A stretch of 64,000 nucleotides of DNA from Gigaspora rosea (lineage: Eukaryota > Glomeromycota > Glomeromycetes > Diversisporales > Gigasporaceae): assembly GCA_003550325.1 (NCBI GenBank), contig QKWP01000867.1:41391-105390 (forward strand), written 5' to 3'. A program made the position numbers and the translations under genes. Of the stretch, positions 35,807 through 48,168 are shown piece by piece (position 1 is the stretch's first letter; each line of letters opens with the position of its first letter). The notes under the pieces were generated by a model that saw nothing but the letters and a program-made list of their open reading frames with translations, searched no databases and was not told the DNA's origin.

Positions 35807-36379
35807 AGCATAAATTATTTTTTAAAATTTTTTAAAACTTTTGTATAATTCTGGCCAGAGTTATAATACCTTGGCCAGCATTATGGTAATTCTGAACAAA
35901 ATTATAGTGGCCAAATTTTACGTTTATTAATAAAAATAGTTAACTTTAAACTTTTATAAAAGTAGTTAAACTTAATAAATTAAAAAACAAATTCTATAGT
36001 TTTATTCTTAAAGTCCTTCTCTACATTTTTATATATACTAGTTATTTTTTTATAACGGTTTAAAAAATTATCAATTTCACTTGTTGATTTAAGGGTAGCT
36101 TATAAATTTTCTAATGGACTTTAATAGATAGGGATTACGCCGTTTACAATTATTTTTTTTAAGATAATTAAGATTGTTACACGTGACAAGAGGACCAATT
36201 AAAATACACCGTACACAATAATGTAAACTAATCATTGGATGTTTCTCCTGGTGAAATATTTATTTTTAGTCCAAAAACCTAATTAACATAAAATACTACG
36301 GTCAAAAAAAATAAAATAAATGCGGTAATATTGTTATTGTAATTGAGAAGAGTAAGTTTCTAATTTCAAAATATACAAG

Positions 36380-36474
36380 CAATTCTTTGATTTTACTTAG
36401 GATGTTAGTAAACTCAACTTGCAAGCTCCTATTCTTTGATTTTACTTAGGATGTTTAATAAACTCAACTTGCAC
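36380..36474 (+). repeat. Two-copy tandem duplication of about 50 bp
   Basis: attctttgattttacttagg followed by atgtt...aaactcaacttgca occurs twice in immediate succession with one small indel. Recent local duplication in non-coding DNA. Confidence 0.8.
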
Positions 36475-36931
36475 CTATATCCATTAACAAATTTTATTAA
36501 TATGCACGTGTTATTTTAAAAATTCATATGCACATTCTTTATTTTTTCATATGCATGTTAACTTTGATTACGTTGATAAAGATTATACTACATAAGTATT
36601 TACGTACGTACTACGAAATATATTTATCTACATTATCGCCTAGTGGTGAATGTTAAATTTATCACTGGAACACCTATTTAATTTTCTGATTCGGAATTTT
36701 AAGGATCTTTTAAACTCTCACTTATTTTCGAATATATTAATTCTGAAATACTCTATTAGTAAATGATCGTTGATAGTCAAATAAGATTGTTTATTGTAAA
36801 TATTTATAGGTAAGATATGTATATATATGACTTGCATTAATCTTGCATAAATAATAAATAATTTATACGTAACACAACTTTATTATTCGGTTTCACTAGA
36901 TACCATAATTGGTAAATTAATTACAGCATCC

Positions 36932-36935
<4 letters not shown>

Positions 36936-37004
<69 letters not shown>

Positions 37005-37005
37005 N

Positions 37006-37056
<51 letters not shown>
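36936..37056. repeat. 121-nt poly-A tract with one N
   Basis: Uninterrupted A except for N at 37005. Far longer than other homopolymers here. The N suggests two reads meeting in a homopolymer, so the length is unreliable. The poly-Phe frame on the other strand is an artefact. Confidence 0.9.
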
Positions 37057-37057
<1 letters not shown>

Positions 37058-38909
37058 GAAGAACTTTTCAACAAAATGTTCTTAAAAGATCATGCAAATG
37101 GAATTAAATGGTTCTTTATTTTCATCAAATGTTACCTGAAAAAGATTTTCGCCAACTACCAAATTATCTTCAAATAATCCAAGTATATTATAGCTGTTTT
37201 CAAAAAGATGTGAAACGGTGCAGATCACCAGATTACGGGAAATTCGCAAGATTTCCAAGATTTCCAAAGTTTTCAAGACCCGCACCAATCGGTTCTTTAA
37301 TTTTTTACTAATTAGAATTTCCAAATTCTTTGATTCCCCATATGAGTATATGGAAATTGTTTTCCACATTTTTTGAAAACAACTGTAATAAGCAAGTTTT
37401 TCACGTAAATCATGCTCAATAATTCTTTAAGGAGAAATTTCTCACATATTTTCTAATAAGGTTTATCAAAAAATTTTTCAAGAAATTCTAACATGTGTCA
37501 AAGTCGCTATTGTACAACCATAAAGAGCTTTAAGGTAAGGAATTCATGTAATTCCATGGTAGCGAGAGAATTATGTATTGTTATTGCATCATACCTTATA
37601 CCTTACATACAATACATATGTACGTACTCATATAAGAATCAGTCTGCAATATACTTGATAAGGAATCTTTATTTAAGATACGGCCCACTATTTTACCGTA
37701 ATTACCTTTGGCCAACCATCAAATCGGGCCGTACATACGCGTATACAAAAAACGCGTCTTTGATTTCACAATGATAATATACACGTTTAGTAAATCCGGT
37801 ACTGATTCATTGTATTGTTAGAATTTACGATAAAGTTCATGTCTAAATTTTGTTATTTTATAACCTTTTTTTTTGATATTAACAAAAGATTGATTAGCAT
37901 TAGTGAATTATCGATTTAAACCAATTATAGATTTAAAAAAAAGAAGTTCAATTTCATGTAATCGATCTCATGGCGAAAAGTAGGACGTAAGTATGTGATT
38001 TACGTATGTACGGTACTGTACGGTAAGCACATATATTATTACTTACCGGGTCGGGTATGTATGTACCAAGTTTTTTATAAATATAACTTATAAAATCATT
38101 TCAAATCAGGTTTTAAATCCGATAGTATCGATTTATTAATATATAATTTATTAATATACAGATATACTGTATATATACTTTAATAACGTTTTTAATAATT
38201 ATCTAAAGTTTTTAAATCTTTTCTTTAACAAAGAACGCATTGTACTTCATTCTAACGTTGTGTTATATAATAAGATAGGATCTACATCATAGAATTCTAT
38301 ACATAGTATAAAAAAAATTTACTAAGATTAATTAAAGTAAAAAAAATTCCCATTTGTACAAGGTTTGTTTTTTTTATTTTTATAATAAACTTTTTTTTTT
38401 TTTTTTTTATAATAATGATTTATTTTATTTCTGATTAATTTTTTGACATCAATATCTGATATAAAAGTTTATTTTAAAAATACGCGGAACATATATATAT
38501 TAATATTATTATACTGTATAAATTAAATTAAATTAAAGTTTTATATACCATATCAGATATTGTTTAAAATAGTTAAATAGTAAATTTGGGATTTTGTATT
38601 ACCGCATTACTGTGGCTATGGCTATATTCAATTTTAAGTACGTATTACTGTATTACCACATACGTACATGTACAGTACGCAGTTAATCTTAACAGTTAAT
38701 ACAGTAATATTATATTAATCTTTTCATTTAATTGTCATATTACAACATATTTATACCAAAACTGTTTACTATTTATTGTAATAGTGAGAGGCTTTGTGAA
38801 TGAGTAATCAAGCATCCCTTACCAAAGTACATATGTACGTACTTACATACTTACGTTACCCTTAACTGACTCTAAAGCACGTATTTGATATCCTTGATAA
38901 TTGTTTAAA

Positions 38910-38957
<48 letters not shown>

Positions 38958-39395
38958 TTTGAATATGTTTATATCTGATATTGTTTGTACTCAAATACGT
39001 ACGTATGTGTATTTCCTTTTTAAAATTAAATATATATAACTTTACTATCCAATCACTAAATTTGTATATTTCATTTATTAATAGGTTGCTATAAAAAAAT
39101 TTTCACTTGACTAAATGACGTCGTAGATCATTGATTTATTAAGGAAATTTTCAAAAGAATTAAAAGATTTCAAATCCTATTAATAGTGCGATATATATAT
39201 AAAAAAAAATTTCGTAATAAAATGAGAAAAAAAATTTACGATAAAAAAATTACATTGCATAGCCAATTTATCCAAATTCGAAATTGTTGAACTTTCATTT
39301 TTTTTTGATTTTTAAGAAAAATTTTATTCTTCAACTTTTTCCCAAAAGAATAAGAAACGAATTCCTTTACTTTTTAATACTGTAATCCTAAAATC
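37057..39395. other. Intergenic upstream of ABC transporter
   Basis: No gene. Includes a (TA)n run near 38912-38948 and several gtacgtac words. Immediately before the ATG at 39396 lies a T/C-rich stretch (about 39290-39350), common in fungal leaders, but no defined promoter box is assigned. Confidence 0.4.
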
Positions 39396-42300
39396 ATGTC
39401 AGAATATATGAATGGATCGTCTCATTCCGATGCATCTACTACTATAACATTTGTAGATGAAGATGATTCTACAAAGCTTGATCCTGTCGTTAGACAAATT
39501 TTAAGTGCTCAAGTTCACATTGCCAAGACGAGGCGATCCTATTTTCAGTTATTTAAATTTGCAACTAAATGTGAATTAGCAATTATGTTTATCGGAATGA
39601 TATTTGCTGGTGTTGCAGGTTCTGCGATGGTATAATATTATACATACATTTATTTATTTATTTATTTATTTTTTTTAACATTCTTCTTCTTATTCTAAAT
39701 CCCATCTAAAAAAATTTATTCCTGCAGCCTGCAACTACGATCCCTTTCGGAAAAATTGTAGATTATTTTACCGATTTCCAAACAAATACGATTACTTATA
39801 CTGAATTTACCAACAAAGTTAATTTTTTGTCCTTAGTTTTGGTCGTTTTTTCAATTTGCATTTTCGTTTCTACCTACATATACATGACTACTTGGATTTA
39901 CACTAGCGAGAGGTATTTATTACTTGTATAATATTTAGGCCGTTTAAAGATATGAGAATTGAGGAGGGAAATTTCATTGGTCAAGTTTAATCACATGATT
40001 AATTAAGTTTTGCCAAGACTAATCAACTTAAACGGCCTTATTTTTTTTGAATTGATATTGACGTATCATGTGATCTTGTCATACTAAAGGATAACAAGAA
40101 AAATTCGTGAAAGATATCTTCGTGCTATTCTTCGGCAAAATATTGCTTATTTTGATAAACTTGGTCCCGGTGAAGTTACCACAAGAATTACTACGGATAC
40201 TCATTTAATTCAAGAAGGTATTGGTGAAAAAGCTATTATTGTTATACAAGTGAGTAATATGTCGAAAAAAAAATGGGTGGAGGAGTTTTTGCTTAAATGT
40301 TTCTTATTTATTTTTTATTTTTTTTTTTAGTATGTTGCACGGCTTTTATCCGCATTCGTTATAGCTTTTTATCAAGGTTGGAAAATGACACTTGTAGTAA
40401 TTTGTCTGATACCTGTTATCCTGATCACGAGTGGTGTCTTGGGTAGATTTAGCTCGGTATTTTTAAAAAGAAGCTTAAGTCATTATTCCGATGCTGGAAC
40501 CATTGCTGAAGAAGCTATTTCTACTATAAGAACTGTTGTTGCTTTTGGTTCTCAAAAAAAACTATCTACTCTTTATGATGCCTTTTTAAAAAAAGCAAGA
40601 AAAGAAGGTAGTAAGAAATCTTTATTAGACGGTTTATTTCTTGGAGTGACGAGCATGGTCAATTATTTTATTTATGCTTTGGCTTTTTGGTATGGTTCTA
40701 CGTTAATCTTCAGTTCAGAGATGAGTGCCGGAACCGTATGTATATTTTTTTTTTAATACCAGTAATACTGTAATAATAATAATATTATTATTATTTAAAA
40801 AAAATTAACTTATTAAATTTTCCTTTTTTTAAAAAGGTCGTAAATGTATTATTTGCGATTACTATCGGTTCCTTATCTCTTATCACCATCTCTCCTGATC
40901 TTCATGTTTTTAGTTCTGCATCTGCTGCTGGTGCTAAAATTTTCGAAGCTATTGAACGTATTCCTCCAATTGATATTGATTCTAATTCCGGTGATACTCC
41001 TGAAAATGTTAAAGGTCATATTCAATTAAAAAATGTCCTTTTTATTTATCCATCTCGTCCTGATGTTAAAATTTTAGATAATATATCTTTAAATATTGAA
41101 CCTGGTACTACTGTTGCACTCGTAGGTGCTTCAGGTTCTGGAAAAAGTACTATAGTATCACTTTTACTTCGTTTTTATAATATAATTTCTGGTGAAATAC
41201 TTCTTGATGATAAAGATATTAGTTCTCTTAATCTTGTTTGGCTTCGAAGACAAATTGGTCTTGTAGGTCAAGAACCTGTTCTTTTTAATACTACTGTAGC
41301 TGGAAATGTTGCTTATGGTTTAATCGGTTCTATTTATGAAAATATTGATGAAACAAAAAAACGTGATATGATTGAAAATGCTTGTAAAATGGCTAATGCT
41401 CATGATTTTATAATGAACCTTCCTGAAAAATATGAAACAAATGTTGGTGAACGTGGTTTCTTATTATCTGGTGGTCAAAAACAACGTATAGCTATTGCAC
41501 GTGCAATTATTAAAGATCCAAAAATTTTATTACTTGATGAAGCTACTAGTGCTCTTGATGCTCAAAGTGAAGATATTGTTCAAGATGCTTTAGAAAAAGC
41601 TTCAAAAGGTCGTACAACCATCGTTATTGCTCACCGTTTATCAACAATTCGAAATGCTAATAAAATTATAGTAATGGAACGAGGAAATATTGTTGAAATG
41701 GGTACACATGAAGAATTAATAGCTAAACAAGGTGCTTATTTTAAACTTGTTGATGCTCAAAAAATTCAAGTTTCAACTCCTGAAATTCCTGAAGATGATG
41801 ATGATGCTATATATGAAGATGGTTATATTTCAAGAAGTATGTCAATTAAACGAAACATGTCTATAAAACGAACCATGTCTATAAAACGAAACAAGTCTAT
41901 AAAACGAACATTATCTTTAAAACGAAGCATGTCAATTAAACGAAGTACATCTGTTAAAGGAGTAAATGAAGAAGATATTGAAGCTGCTATAATAGGTTAT
42001 GATGATGATAAAGATTATGAATATACAACCTGTCAATTAATTAGAAAAGTTACATCTACTTATACTAGACCTGAACTATTAATTATTTTTTTGGGTTTGA
42101 TAACTGCAATTGTGAATGGTAGTATATATTCAGTCTTTGCTATAAGCTTTTCGAATGTTCTTCAAGCATTCTCACTACGTGGTGAACGATTACGTCATGA
42201 TGCAACTTTTTGGTCATTGATGTTTGTTGTAATTGCTGCAGGAACATTAATTACAAATATTATTCAAGGTGTCATTTTTGGAATTTCTGGTGAAAAACTT

Positions 42301-43898
42301 TCAGAAAGAATTCGATCAAAATCTTTTATTTCCATTTTACGACAAGATATTTCCTTCTTTGATGAAAAAGATAATAGTATTGGTGTTTTAACTAGTAAAT
42401 TATCATTGGATGCGGCTCATGTTCATTGTTTAACTGGTGCTACTATAGGAAATATATTACAAATTATTGCAACAATGATTGCTTGTATAATAGTTGCTTT
42501 CGTAATTGGTTGGAAAATGACTTTAGTTTGTTTAGCTTGTATTCCTTTATTAGTTGGTTCAGGTGCATTACGTATAAGAATGTTAAGCAATTTCCAGAAA
42601 AAAACTAAAAAAGCTTATGAAAATTCTGCTAAATTAGCTTGTGAAAGTGTTGCCAATATTCGAACAGTTGCATCTCTTACTCGTGAAGAAGATTTATTGA
42701 AAATTTATCATAATTTATTAGAGAAATCTGTACGTCAAGTTTTCAATAATGCATTTTGGCCTTCAATAACATTTGCTTTTGGACATTGTACCGAATTTTT
42801 AACATTTGCATTAGCATTTTGGTATGGTAGTAAATTATTTATGGGTCATGAATATGATGTACAAAAATTTTTTGCTGTTTTTATAGCAATCATTTTTGGA
42901 TCAATGTCAGCTGTTCGTATCTTTGGTTATGCACCTGATCTTGTTAAAGCAAGATCTGCAGCTAATTCTATAATGAATTTGATAGAAAGAGTTCCTTTTA
43001 TTGATGTATGGTCTCCAAATGGTAGAAAGATTGATGTAATTCAAGGATATATTAAATTTTCAGATGTTCATTTCCGTTATCCTACACGTACTCGTGTTCC
43101 AGTTCTTAAAGGTTTAAATTTAGACATTAAACCTGGACAATATGTTGCATTAGTAGGACCTTCAGGAAGTGGTAAAAGTACCACAATCAGTCTTTTAGAA
43201 AGATTTTATGAAATATCAAAGGGTAAAATTACAATTGATGGAATAGATATTTCTACAATGAATGTAAGCAATCTTCGAGAACATATTGCACTTGTAAGCC
43301 AAGAACCAACGTTATATAATATGTCTGTTAGGGAGAATGTTTTGTTTGGATGTAAATCTGAACAAATCCCTGCTGAAGATGATATAATAAAAGTTTGTAG
43401 AGAAGCAAATATTCATGATTTTATAAGTGGATTACCCGAAGGTTATGATACAATCGTAGGTGGGAAAGGAGCACAACTTTCTGGTAAGTTTCATTAAGTT
43501 TCATATTATCATGTTTATTTAATATAAACATTATTTTTTACATAACAAAATTTTCATAATTAATTAATACAACATATCAACTTTATTTTTTAGGTGGTCA
43601 AAAACAAAGAATTGCTATCGCCAGAGCACTTATTAGAAATCCAAAAATTTTATTACTTGATGAAGCAACTTCAGCTTTAGATCCCGAAGCAGAAAAGGTT
43701 ATACAAAATAGTCTTGATGCAGCAGCACGTGGAAGAACCACATTGGCTATTGCACATAGATTATCAACGACTCAACATGCGGACGTTATATTTGTTATTA
43801 AAGAAGGTCGAGTTATTGAACAAGGATCGCATAAACAACTATTGGAACGAAAAGGAATGTATTATAGCATGGTACAAGATCAACTACTGAGCAAATAA
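39396..43898 (+). CDS. Full-length ABCB-type ABC transporter
   Basis: ATP-driven exporter of the P-glycoprotein/Ste6/Pmd1 class; 1311 residues, normal for the family, layout TMD1-NBD1-TMD2-NBD2. Exons: 39396-39629, 39728-39912, 40090-40249, 40331-40735, 40837-43483, 43594-43898; total 3936 nt, no internal stop. Exon 1 gives a short acidic N-terminus and the first membrane segment. NBD1 has Walker [10 protein letters not shown] (about 425), LSGGQKQR (about 538), Walker [13 protein letters not shown] and the IAHRLST H-loop. NBD2 has GPSGSGKST (about 1102), a signature split by the last intron (LS/GGQKQR), [11 protein letters not shown] and AIAHRLST. Both ATP sites look canonical. The linker (about 661-703) carries seven SIKR repeats. 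Intron 2 contains a small inverted-repeat element. No neighbour hints at substrate; lipophilic drugs, lipid or a farnesyl peptide are family possibilities only. Membrane location (plasma versus vacuole) is unknown. Confidence 0.95.
39935..40040. mobile_element. Inverted-repeat element in ABC intron 2
   Basis: Ends TTAGGCCGTTTAA and, on the complement, TAAGGCCGTTTAA. The inner part also pairs around tcacatgatta. It makes up about 106 of the 177 nt of this intron, whose neighbours are 81-110 nt, so the insertion explains the longer intron. Splice sites are intact. Confidence 0.7.
41834..41960 (+). repeat. 18-bp coding repeats, SIKR phosphosite linker
   Basis: Tandem units close to atgtctataaaacgaaac, in frame inside ABC exon 5, encode seven successive S-[IL]-K-R-x-[MKLT] hexapeptides (for example [12 protein letters not shown]). 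Each unit creates a K-R-x-x-S site, the basophilic kinase consensus, between NBD1 and TMD2. Third positions vary between units, so the protein pattern looks maintained. Confidence 0.85.
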
Positions 43899-43951
43899 TG
43901 AGATTAAAAAGAAGAAATTAATACAGAAGCAATGGACTTTCACATATTACA

Positions 43952-44011
43952 AGTACTTGAAAAGTACTTGAAAAGTACCTGAAAAGTACTTGAAAAGTAC
44001 TTGAAAAGTAT
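43952..44011 (+). repeat. 11-bp tandem repeat after ABC stop
   Basis: Five to six copies of AGTACTTGAAA begin 54 bp after the ABC stop codon, probably within its 3' untranslated region. Each copy contains the palindrome AGTACT. Confidence 0.9.
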
Positions 44012-44570
44012 GTAAATTTTATAAAAACTACAATTTTATATTTTACAAAAAATTAATGTTATTATAATTAAACAAAAACGTTTAACCTACATATATTAAA
44101 AAAAAAATTAACACGATTTGGACCTTTGAAGCTAAAAAAGCATTATATATATAGTTTAACACACTATTACCAATTTTGTAAAATTAATTCTTTTGGTTGT
44201 AATTGATATTATTAATTATTATTAATAAAAAAGAATTATACGATACTGTAAATAATGAATTCTGCGAGTTTAAATTATTACGTAATGTAAAGAATTAAAG
44301 AATTACCGTTGGCATTAGCGTTAAAGAAATGCTTATTATGGTATTAAGACTGGACTGGTCTAGACCGGTTATTGAACCGGAACTGAAAGTTTTTTTAGTT
44401 CATTGTCTTGAACCAGGTCGTACAAATGTCAGGATTAAGCGTGTAAACGGAAAATATATATATATAATAACCACGCAAAGTTGATTTTTCGTTTTACTTT
44501 ACATGGTATTCAAATTTTCGGGCGTTTTTTTTTATATTGTAATTTAATAGAATAATGTTCACATCAAGGC
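44012..44570. other. AT-rich intergenic with element end
   Basis: No gene. At 44471 ccacgcaaagttgatttttc, a copy of the terminal motif of the next element, lies in direct orientation about 100 bp before the copy at 44571. gactggactggtctagaccgg (44348-44368) is a small palindrome-like spot. Confidence 0.4.
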
Positions 44571-44627
44571 TACACAAAGTTAATTTTTCATTTTGTACAA
44601 CAAGGAATCAAAAAATTGTGTCGGCAG

Positions 44628-45185
44628 TGTTACGAAACTTTATGTATTAGTATTCCTTATTATATTTGTTAGCGCTACTGTATGGAATGGTTGTGCATAG
44701 GTTTGGGTCCGTGGAGCTTGGCCCAAGACCATCTATATTGGTTTGGGACCACAGATCTTGATCTAGGACCATAGATCTTGGTTTGAGACCGCAGAACTTG
44801 GTTTCAAACCATAACCATTTAGAATGTATAAATACGATAGCTGAACTCAGAGAATCGAGAGAAGATATAAGGTATATAGATGATATGATGATGAGATAAA
44901 TAAAGTAAATACATTCCTTAATAACCCATATCATTAATTCCGAATCCCCTAATGAACATCTCCCACGGTTAAAACCAGTGTTTAAAATTCGATTTTGTTT
45001 CAATATGCGGAAAAGCTTAATAATTTTTGTAAACATAATAAAAATTCAAAAAATAGATGTGTGACATATATGACATAATAAAATCCGCAGATTCAAAGAA
45101 ATCAAAGAAAATTTTACTTGTGGAATTAATTTTCAATCTGCGCACCGCAGATTCCACATATAGATTTTAAACACTGGTTACAACA
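44628..45185 (+). mobile_element. Probable solo LTR, nested
   Basis: Begins TGTTACGAAAC and ends GTTACAACA, giving TGT...ACA ends. GCAG is present at 44624-44627 and 45186-45189. Inside are a TATA-like tataaata (44828), a purine-rich transcribed-looking part, and ataaataaag (about 44896), the usual order of an LTR. Tandem ggaccatagatcttggt words fill 44700-44815. Without the MITE at 44976-45176 it is about 350 bp. No internal retrotransposon region adjoins it. Confidence 0.55.
44976..45176. mobile_element. 201-bp hAT-like MITE inside the LTR
   Basis: Ends CAGTGTTTAAAAT, identical on both sides. The octamers GTTAAAAC (44968-44975) and GTTACAAC (45177-45184) match at 7 of 8 positions. The inner arms also pair through atgcgga/tccgcag words. 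CAGNG ends with an 8-bp duplication fit hAT. Confidence 0.8.
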
Positions 45186-45546
45186 GCAGTCGGGACATTA
45201 AGGTTTCTATCGGGTGACACCGGATAAGAAGGCAAAAATCGATTTTCCAAGGCAGTCTCCAAAATTCCTAGTCGGGTTTAGGTTGACATTCAGCCCTAAT
45301 GTTTATCAGATCCTATAGCAAAATTATCAGCTGGGCACTTCTCACTTAATGAACGGCTACGATTTCATTAGTAAAATTTTTAATGATCCTAGGCAAAACC
45401 ATTTCCGGCCTTGCAGACCAGGATTCCGAAGCATTCCGACCAGTAATTTTGGGATCTTCCTGTATGAGTTGAAGAAATTGCGATCTAAAAAAGAAAAAAT
45501 GGATTGGCGGGTAATGCAAAACGAAAATCAACTTTGCGTAGCCCAA

Positions 45547-46654
45547 TTAAAAGACCAATAATTGATCTTGTTGGAACCGGATTGCTTAGCAAATATATTT
45601 TAATTTTAGCATTACTTTTATTTTAAAATAAAATTTACAATATAAAAAATATGTTAAGATCCCATGTGTATATTAAAAGAATATATAACTTTATATATCG
45701 TATATTTTTTTTAGAGATAAAATTATAGGTATAATATTATCAATTATAAAATTCTTATTCTAATAATATACTGGGGTACGTACCAAAAATACTATAAAGC
45801 ATATTTAAACAGCTAAGTAAATCATACAATTAAAAATATGTCCATACGTACGTACAGTACGTACGTACTATTAATATCATTTATAGTAACTAAATTTACT
45901 TTTAAATGAAAAAAGGAAAACGATACTATGTTGTACAACATACCAAAAGAAATCGTAGACTTATCGGTTCAGGACTAGTACGTACTGTACGTAGAATTAA
46001 GTTCACTATATAAGCTTATATTACAGTATTAATAACAAAGAAACAATAGATCGCACATATCAATGAAATTCGAAATTCATTACCCATATGGATAAATTGG
46101 TTTAGAGGTTATGGGAAATTTAAATTTCTATCAGAAGAAATTTCAAATACATAAATGATTTTTGCCTTATTTTGATTCATTATGAAATACGAAACCTAAA
46201 ATCCAGATCTCTGCTGCTCATTTGGTATTCATTAATCTGTTTTTATAATTTACAAATATACTGGTCGAATCAAACTAATAATAATACAGCCTCTCTAATA
46301 TTGCAAATACCGAATGTTCCGCACAAAGAATCGATTAGAGTTTATTAAAGTTTGGTATAGCGTCCCTAACTCCAGTAGTACAGTATGGTGTCAGAACATC
46401 TAATATAGTAATAACTGCTTACAATAAAAGTTTAACTTTTTAAGGCAAATGGAAACCATTCAAAGTTCGAATGACCAAATATAAAAATTGATTTGGTTTT
46501 CTATGTTATGTCTAAAATAGTTAATAAAAATCAGTTATCAATTTTTTTTAATTGTTTTGACTATTATTTTTATGTTACCGTTACGCCTGATTATTTAAGA
46601 ACTTGTTGGTGTACTATTGCTCTGATTCTAATTATTTTTACAAGTAATATAAAC
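45547..46654. other. AT-rich intergenic
   Basis: No gene or clear element. cgtacgtacagtacgtacgt near 45847 is a short palindromic simple repeat. Confidence 0.4.
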
Positions 46655-47640
46655 CAAAAATGAAAATCAAATTTTGTAAATAATCTGTGTAAAGATAGAA
46701 GTTTAGGGTTGGGGTATTAGTATTAGAGAGCATAGTGGAAGTTCATTTTGATTGGTTGAGGTGAAGATCTTTTTTTTAAATTGTCAATTGACTATTTTTA
46801 AAGTCCTAAAAAAAAAAGAAAGATAGATACGTCATATAAAATTTTTTTTTCTGCAATATCTAAATAATACAACAACTTAACATATCATTTTTTTTACCTT
46901 TAAATCTACTGTTTTTTAACAACTGATGCAATAGTATGCAAAAGATTGAGAACTAAATGAGAAGTGAAGGTTTTGAAAGGTCAGAAGGTATTTCAGCGAC
47001 CTAAGCAATTAGTAAGTGAAAGCTGCAAGATTTTGTCTCAACTACGTAGTTCTACTTTGATTCTATAAAAAGTACTACATATTTGAAACTAATATTTCGA
47101 ACTCTACCTTTTTATTAGATTTAGGTTATGAGTAGCTTATAAATACAATGATTTATATAGCAGTGTTTAGAAATGTTCGTGTGTATTAGATTGTGTTGTG
47201 AAACTTAGAGTATTTGTTGTAAAATAAATAGTGTACTTATTGCGAAATAAAATAATATTGTATACATTGTGAAATATGAATAATTATGATCCCAAATTAA
47301 TGTATTGTAAGACTATAATATGTGCCTTTAGAAAGTATTGATTAATCTTTGAAAGTTTCATGAATAATTAAAATTTCATCTGGGATATAGCCGATACTTT
47401 ATCTGCAGAATGATCTACATTTATTCTAGGGTATTTTAACAACCAATCAAAATAAACTTCCACTATACTGTATTAGAGGCTATAGCAATAAATTGGGAGC
47501 TTGTTATATATAAAATTTCATTTTTATTATTTAATTAATAAACAAAAGCCAATTTAAATATTAGTTTTCTTCTTTTATATATATTCAAATTTCTATATTA
47601 AATTGATCCAGAATAATTAAACTTTTTGTGCTTTTAATTG
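46655..47640 (+). repeat. Dispersed repeat family R, copy 3, split
   Basis: The left part (46655-46728) has aaattttgtaaataa, taaagatagaagtttaggg. The right part (47471-47640) resumes with ggctatagcaataaattggg, tataaaatttcattttt and aatattagttttcttc. The two parts join in the order seen at 14750 and 49105, and are separated by the MITE at 46729-47470. Confidence 0.75.
46729..47470. mobile_element. 742-bp hAT-like MITE inside repeat R
   Basis: The octamer TATTAGAG is duplicated exactly at 46721-46728 and 47471-47478. The TIRs run about 27 bp: CATAGTGGAAGTTCATTTTG on the left versus TATAGTGGAAGTTTATTTTG on the complement. The interior is AT-rich and has no transposase. The exact first base is ambiguous by one position. 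Confidence 0.85.
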
Positions 47641-48168
47641 TTATTTTTTTAAAAAATATGCATTACTTGCTAAAATAAGTATATACCTGTAGCATCTTTT
47701 GGATAATAATATTTTTTAACAAATGGGATTTACTTGTACTAGATTTAGTATTTTGTGAAATTTAATATACTTTTATACTAGATTATCTACTGATTTTTTT
47801 AAAACACTATAAGTATTAATAATGTTATAAATATTTAACTGTTTTTTTTAAAATGCTAAAAATATTTTTGTATAAAAATAAAATTTCGTATAAAATTTTG
47901 TTGCCACACAAAGAATATATAAAATTTACTAGTAAATATACAAATATAAATGCACTAAATCTATTATATAACAAAAAGCTAAAAATTGTATATATTAAAT
48001 TTTTTTTAATAATATTAGAATAATAATATCAACTAATAAATATTTTATAATAAATCCTTTTTATAAAAAATATTTTAATTATACTCAACAGTTATATAAA
48101 GTGGTTCAATTATTTAAAATAGCTATAACTTTTATTTAAGAGGCTTTAAAAAAAATCTGACTTGTAAT

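Larger units (their letters stand above)
34237..36935. other. AT-rich intergenic with simple repeats
   Basis: Contains a (TA)n run at 35060-35096, a direct duplication ending in A-runs (35646-35806), a roughly 50-bp tandem duplication (36380-36474) and a single N at 35695. No open frame has domain support. Confidence 0.5.
44571..45546. mobile_element. DNA element with CAAAGTTGATTTT ends
   Basis: GGCTACACAAAGTTAATTTTT at 44574 faces the complement of the right end, GGGCTACGCAAAGTTGATTT. No target duplication was recognised. The interior is interrupted by a solo LTR (44628-45185), itself carrying a hAT-like MITE. Related ends lie at 44471 and 3980-4012. Confidence 0.6.

Noticed and set aside
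36883-37074. Poly-phenylalanine protein on the minus strand
   Set aside because: Translation of the poly-A tract with an N; not a gene.
37108-37774. Short open frames on both strands
   Set aside because: Overlapping frames with no domain, codon pattern or intron signals.
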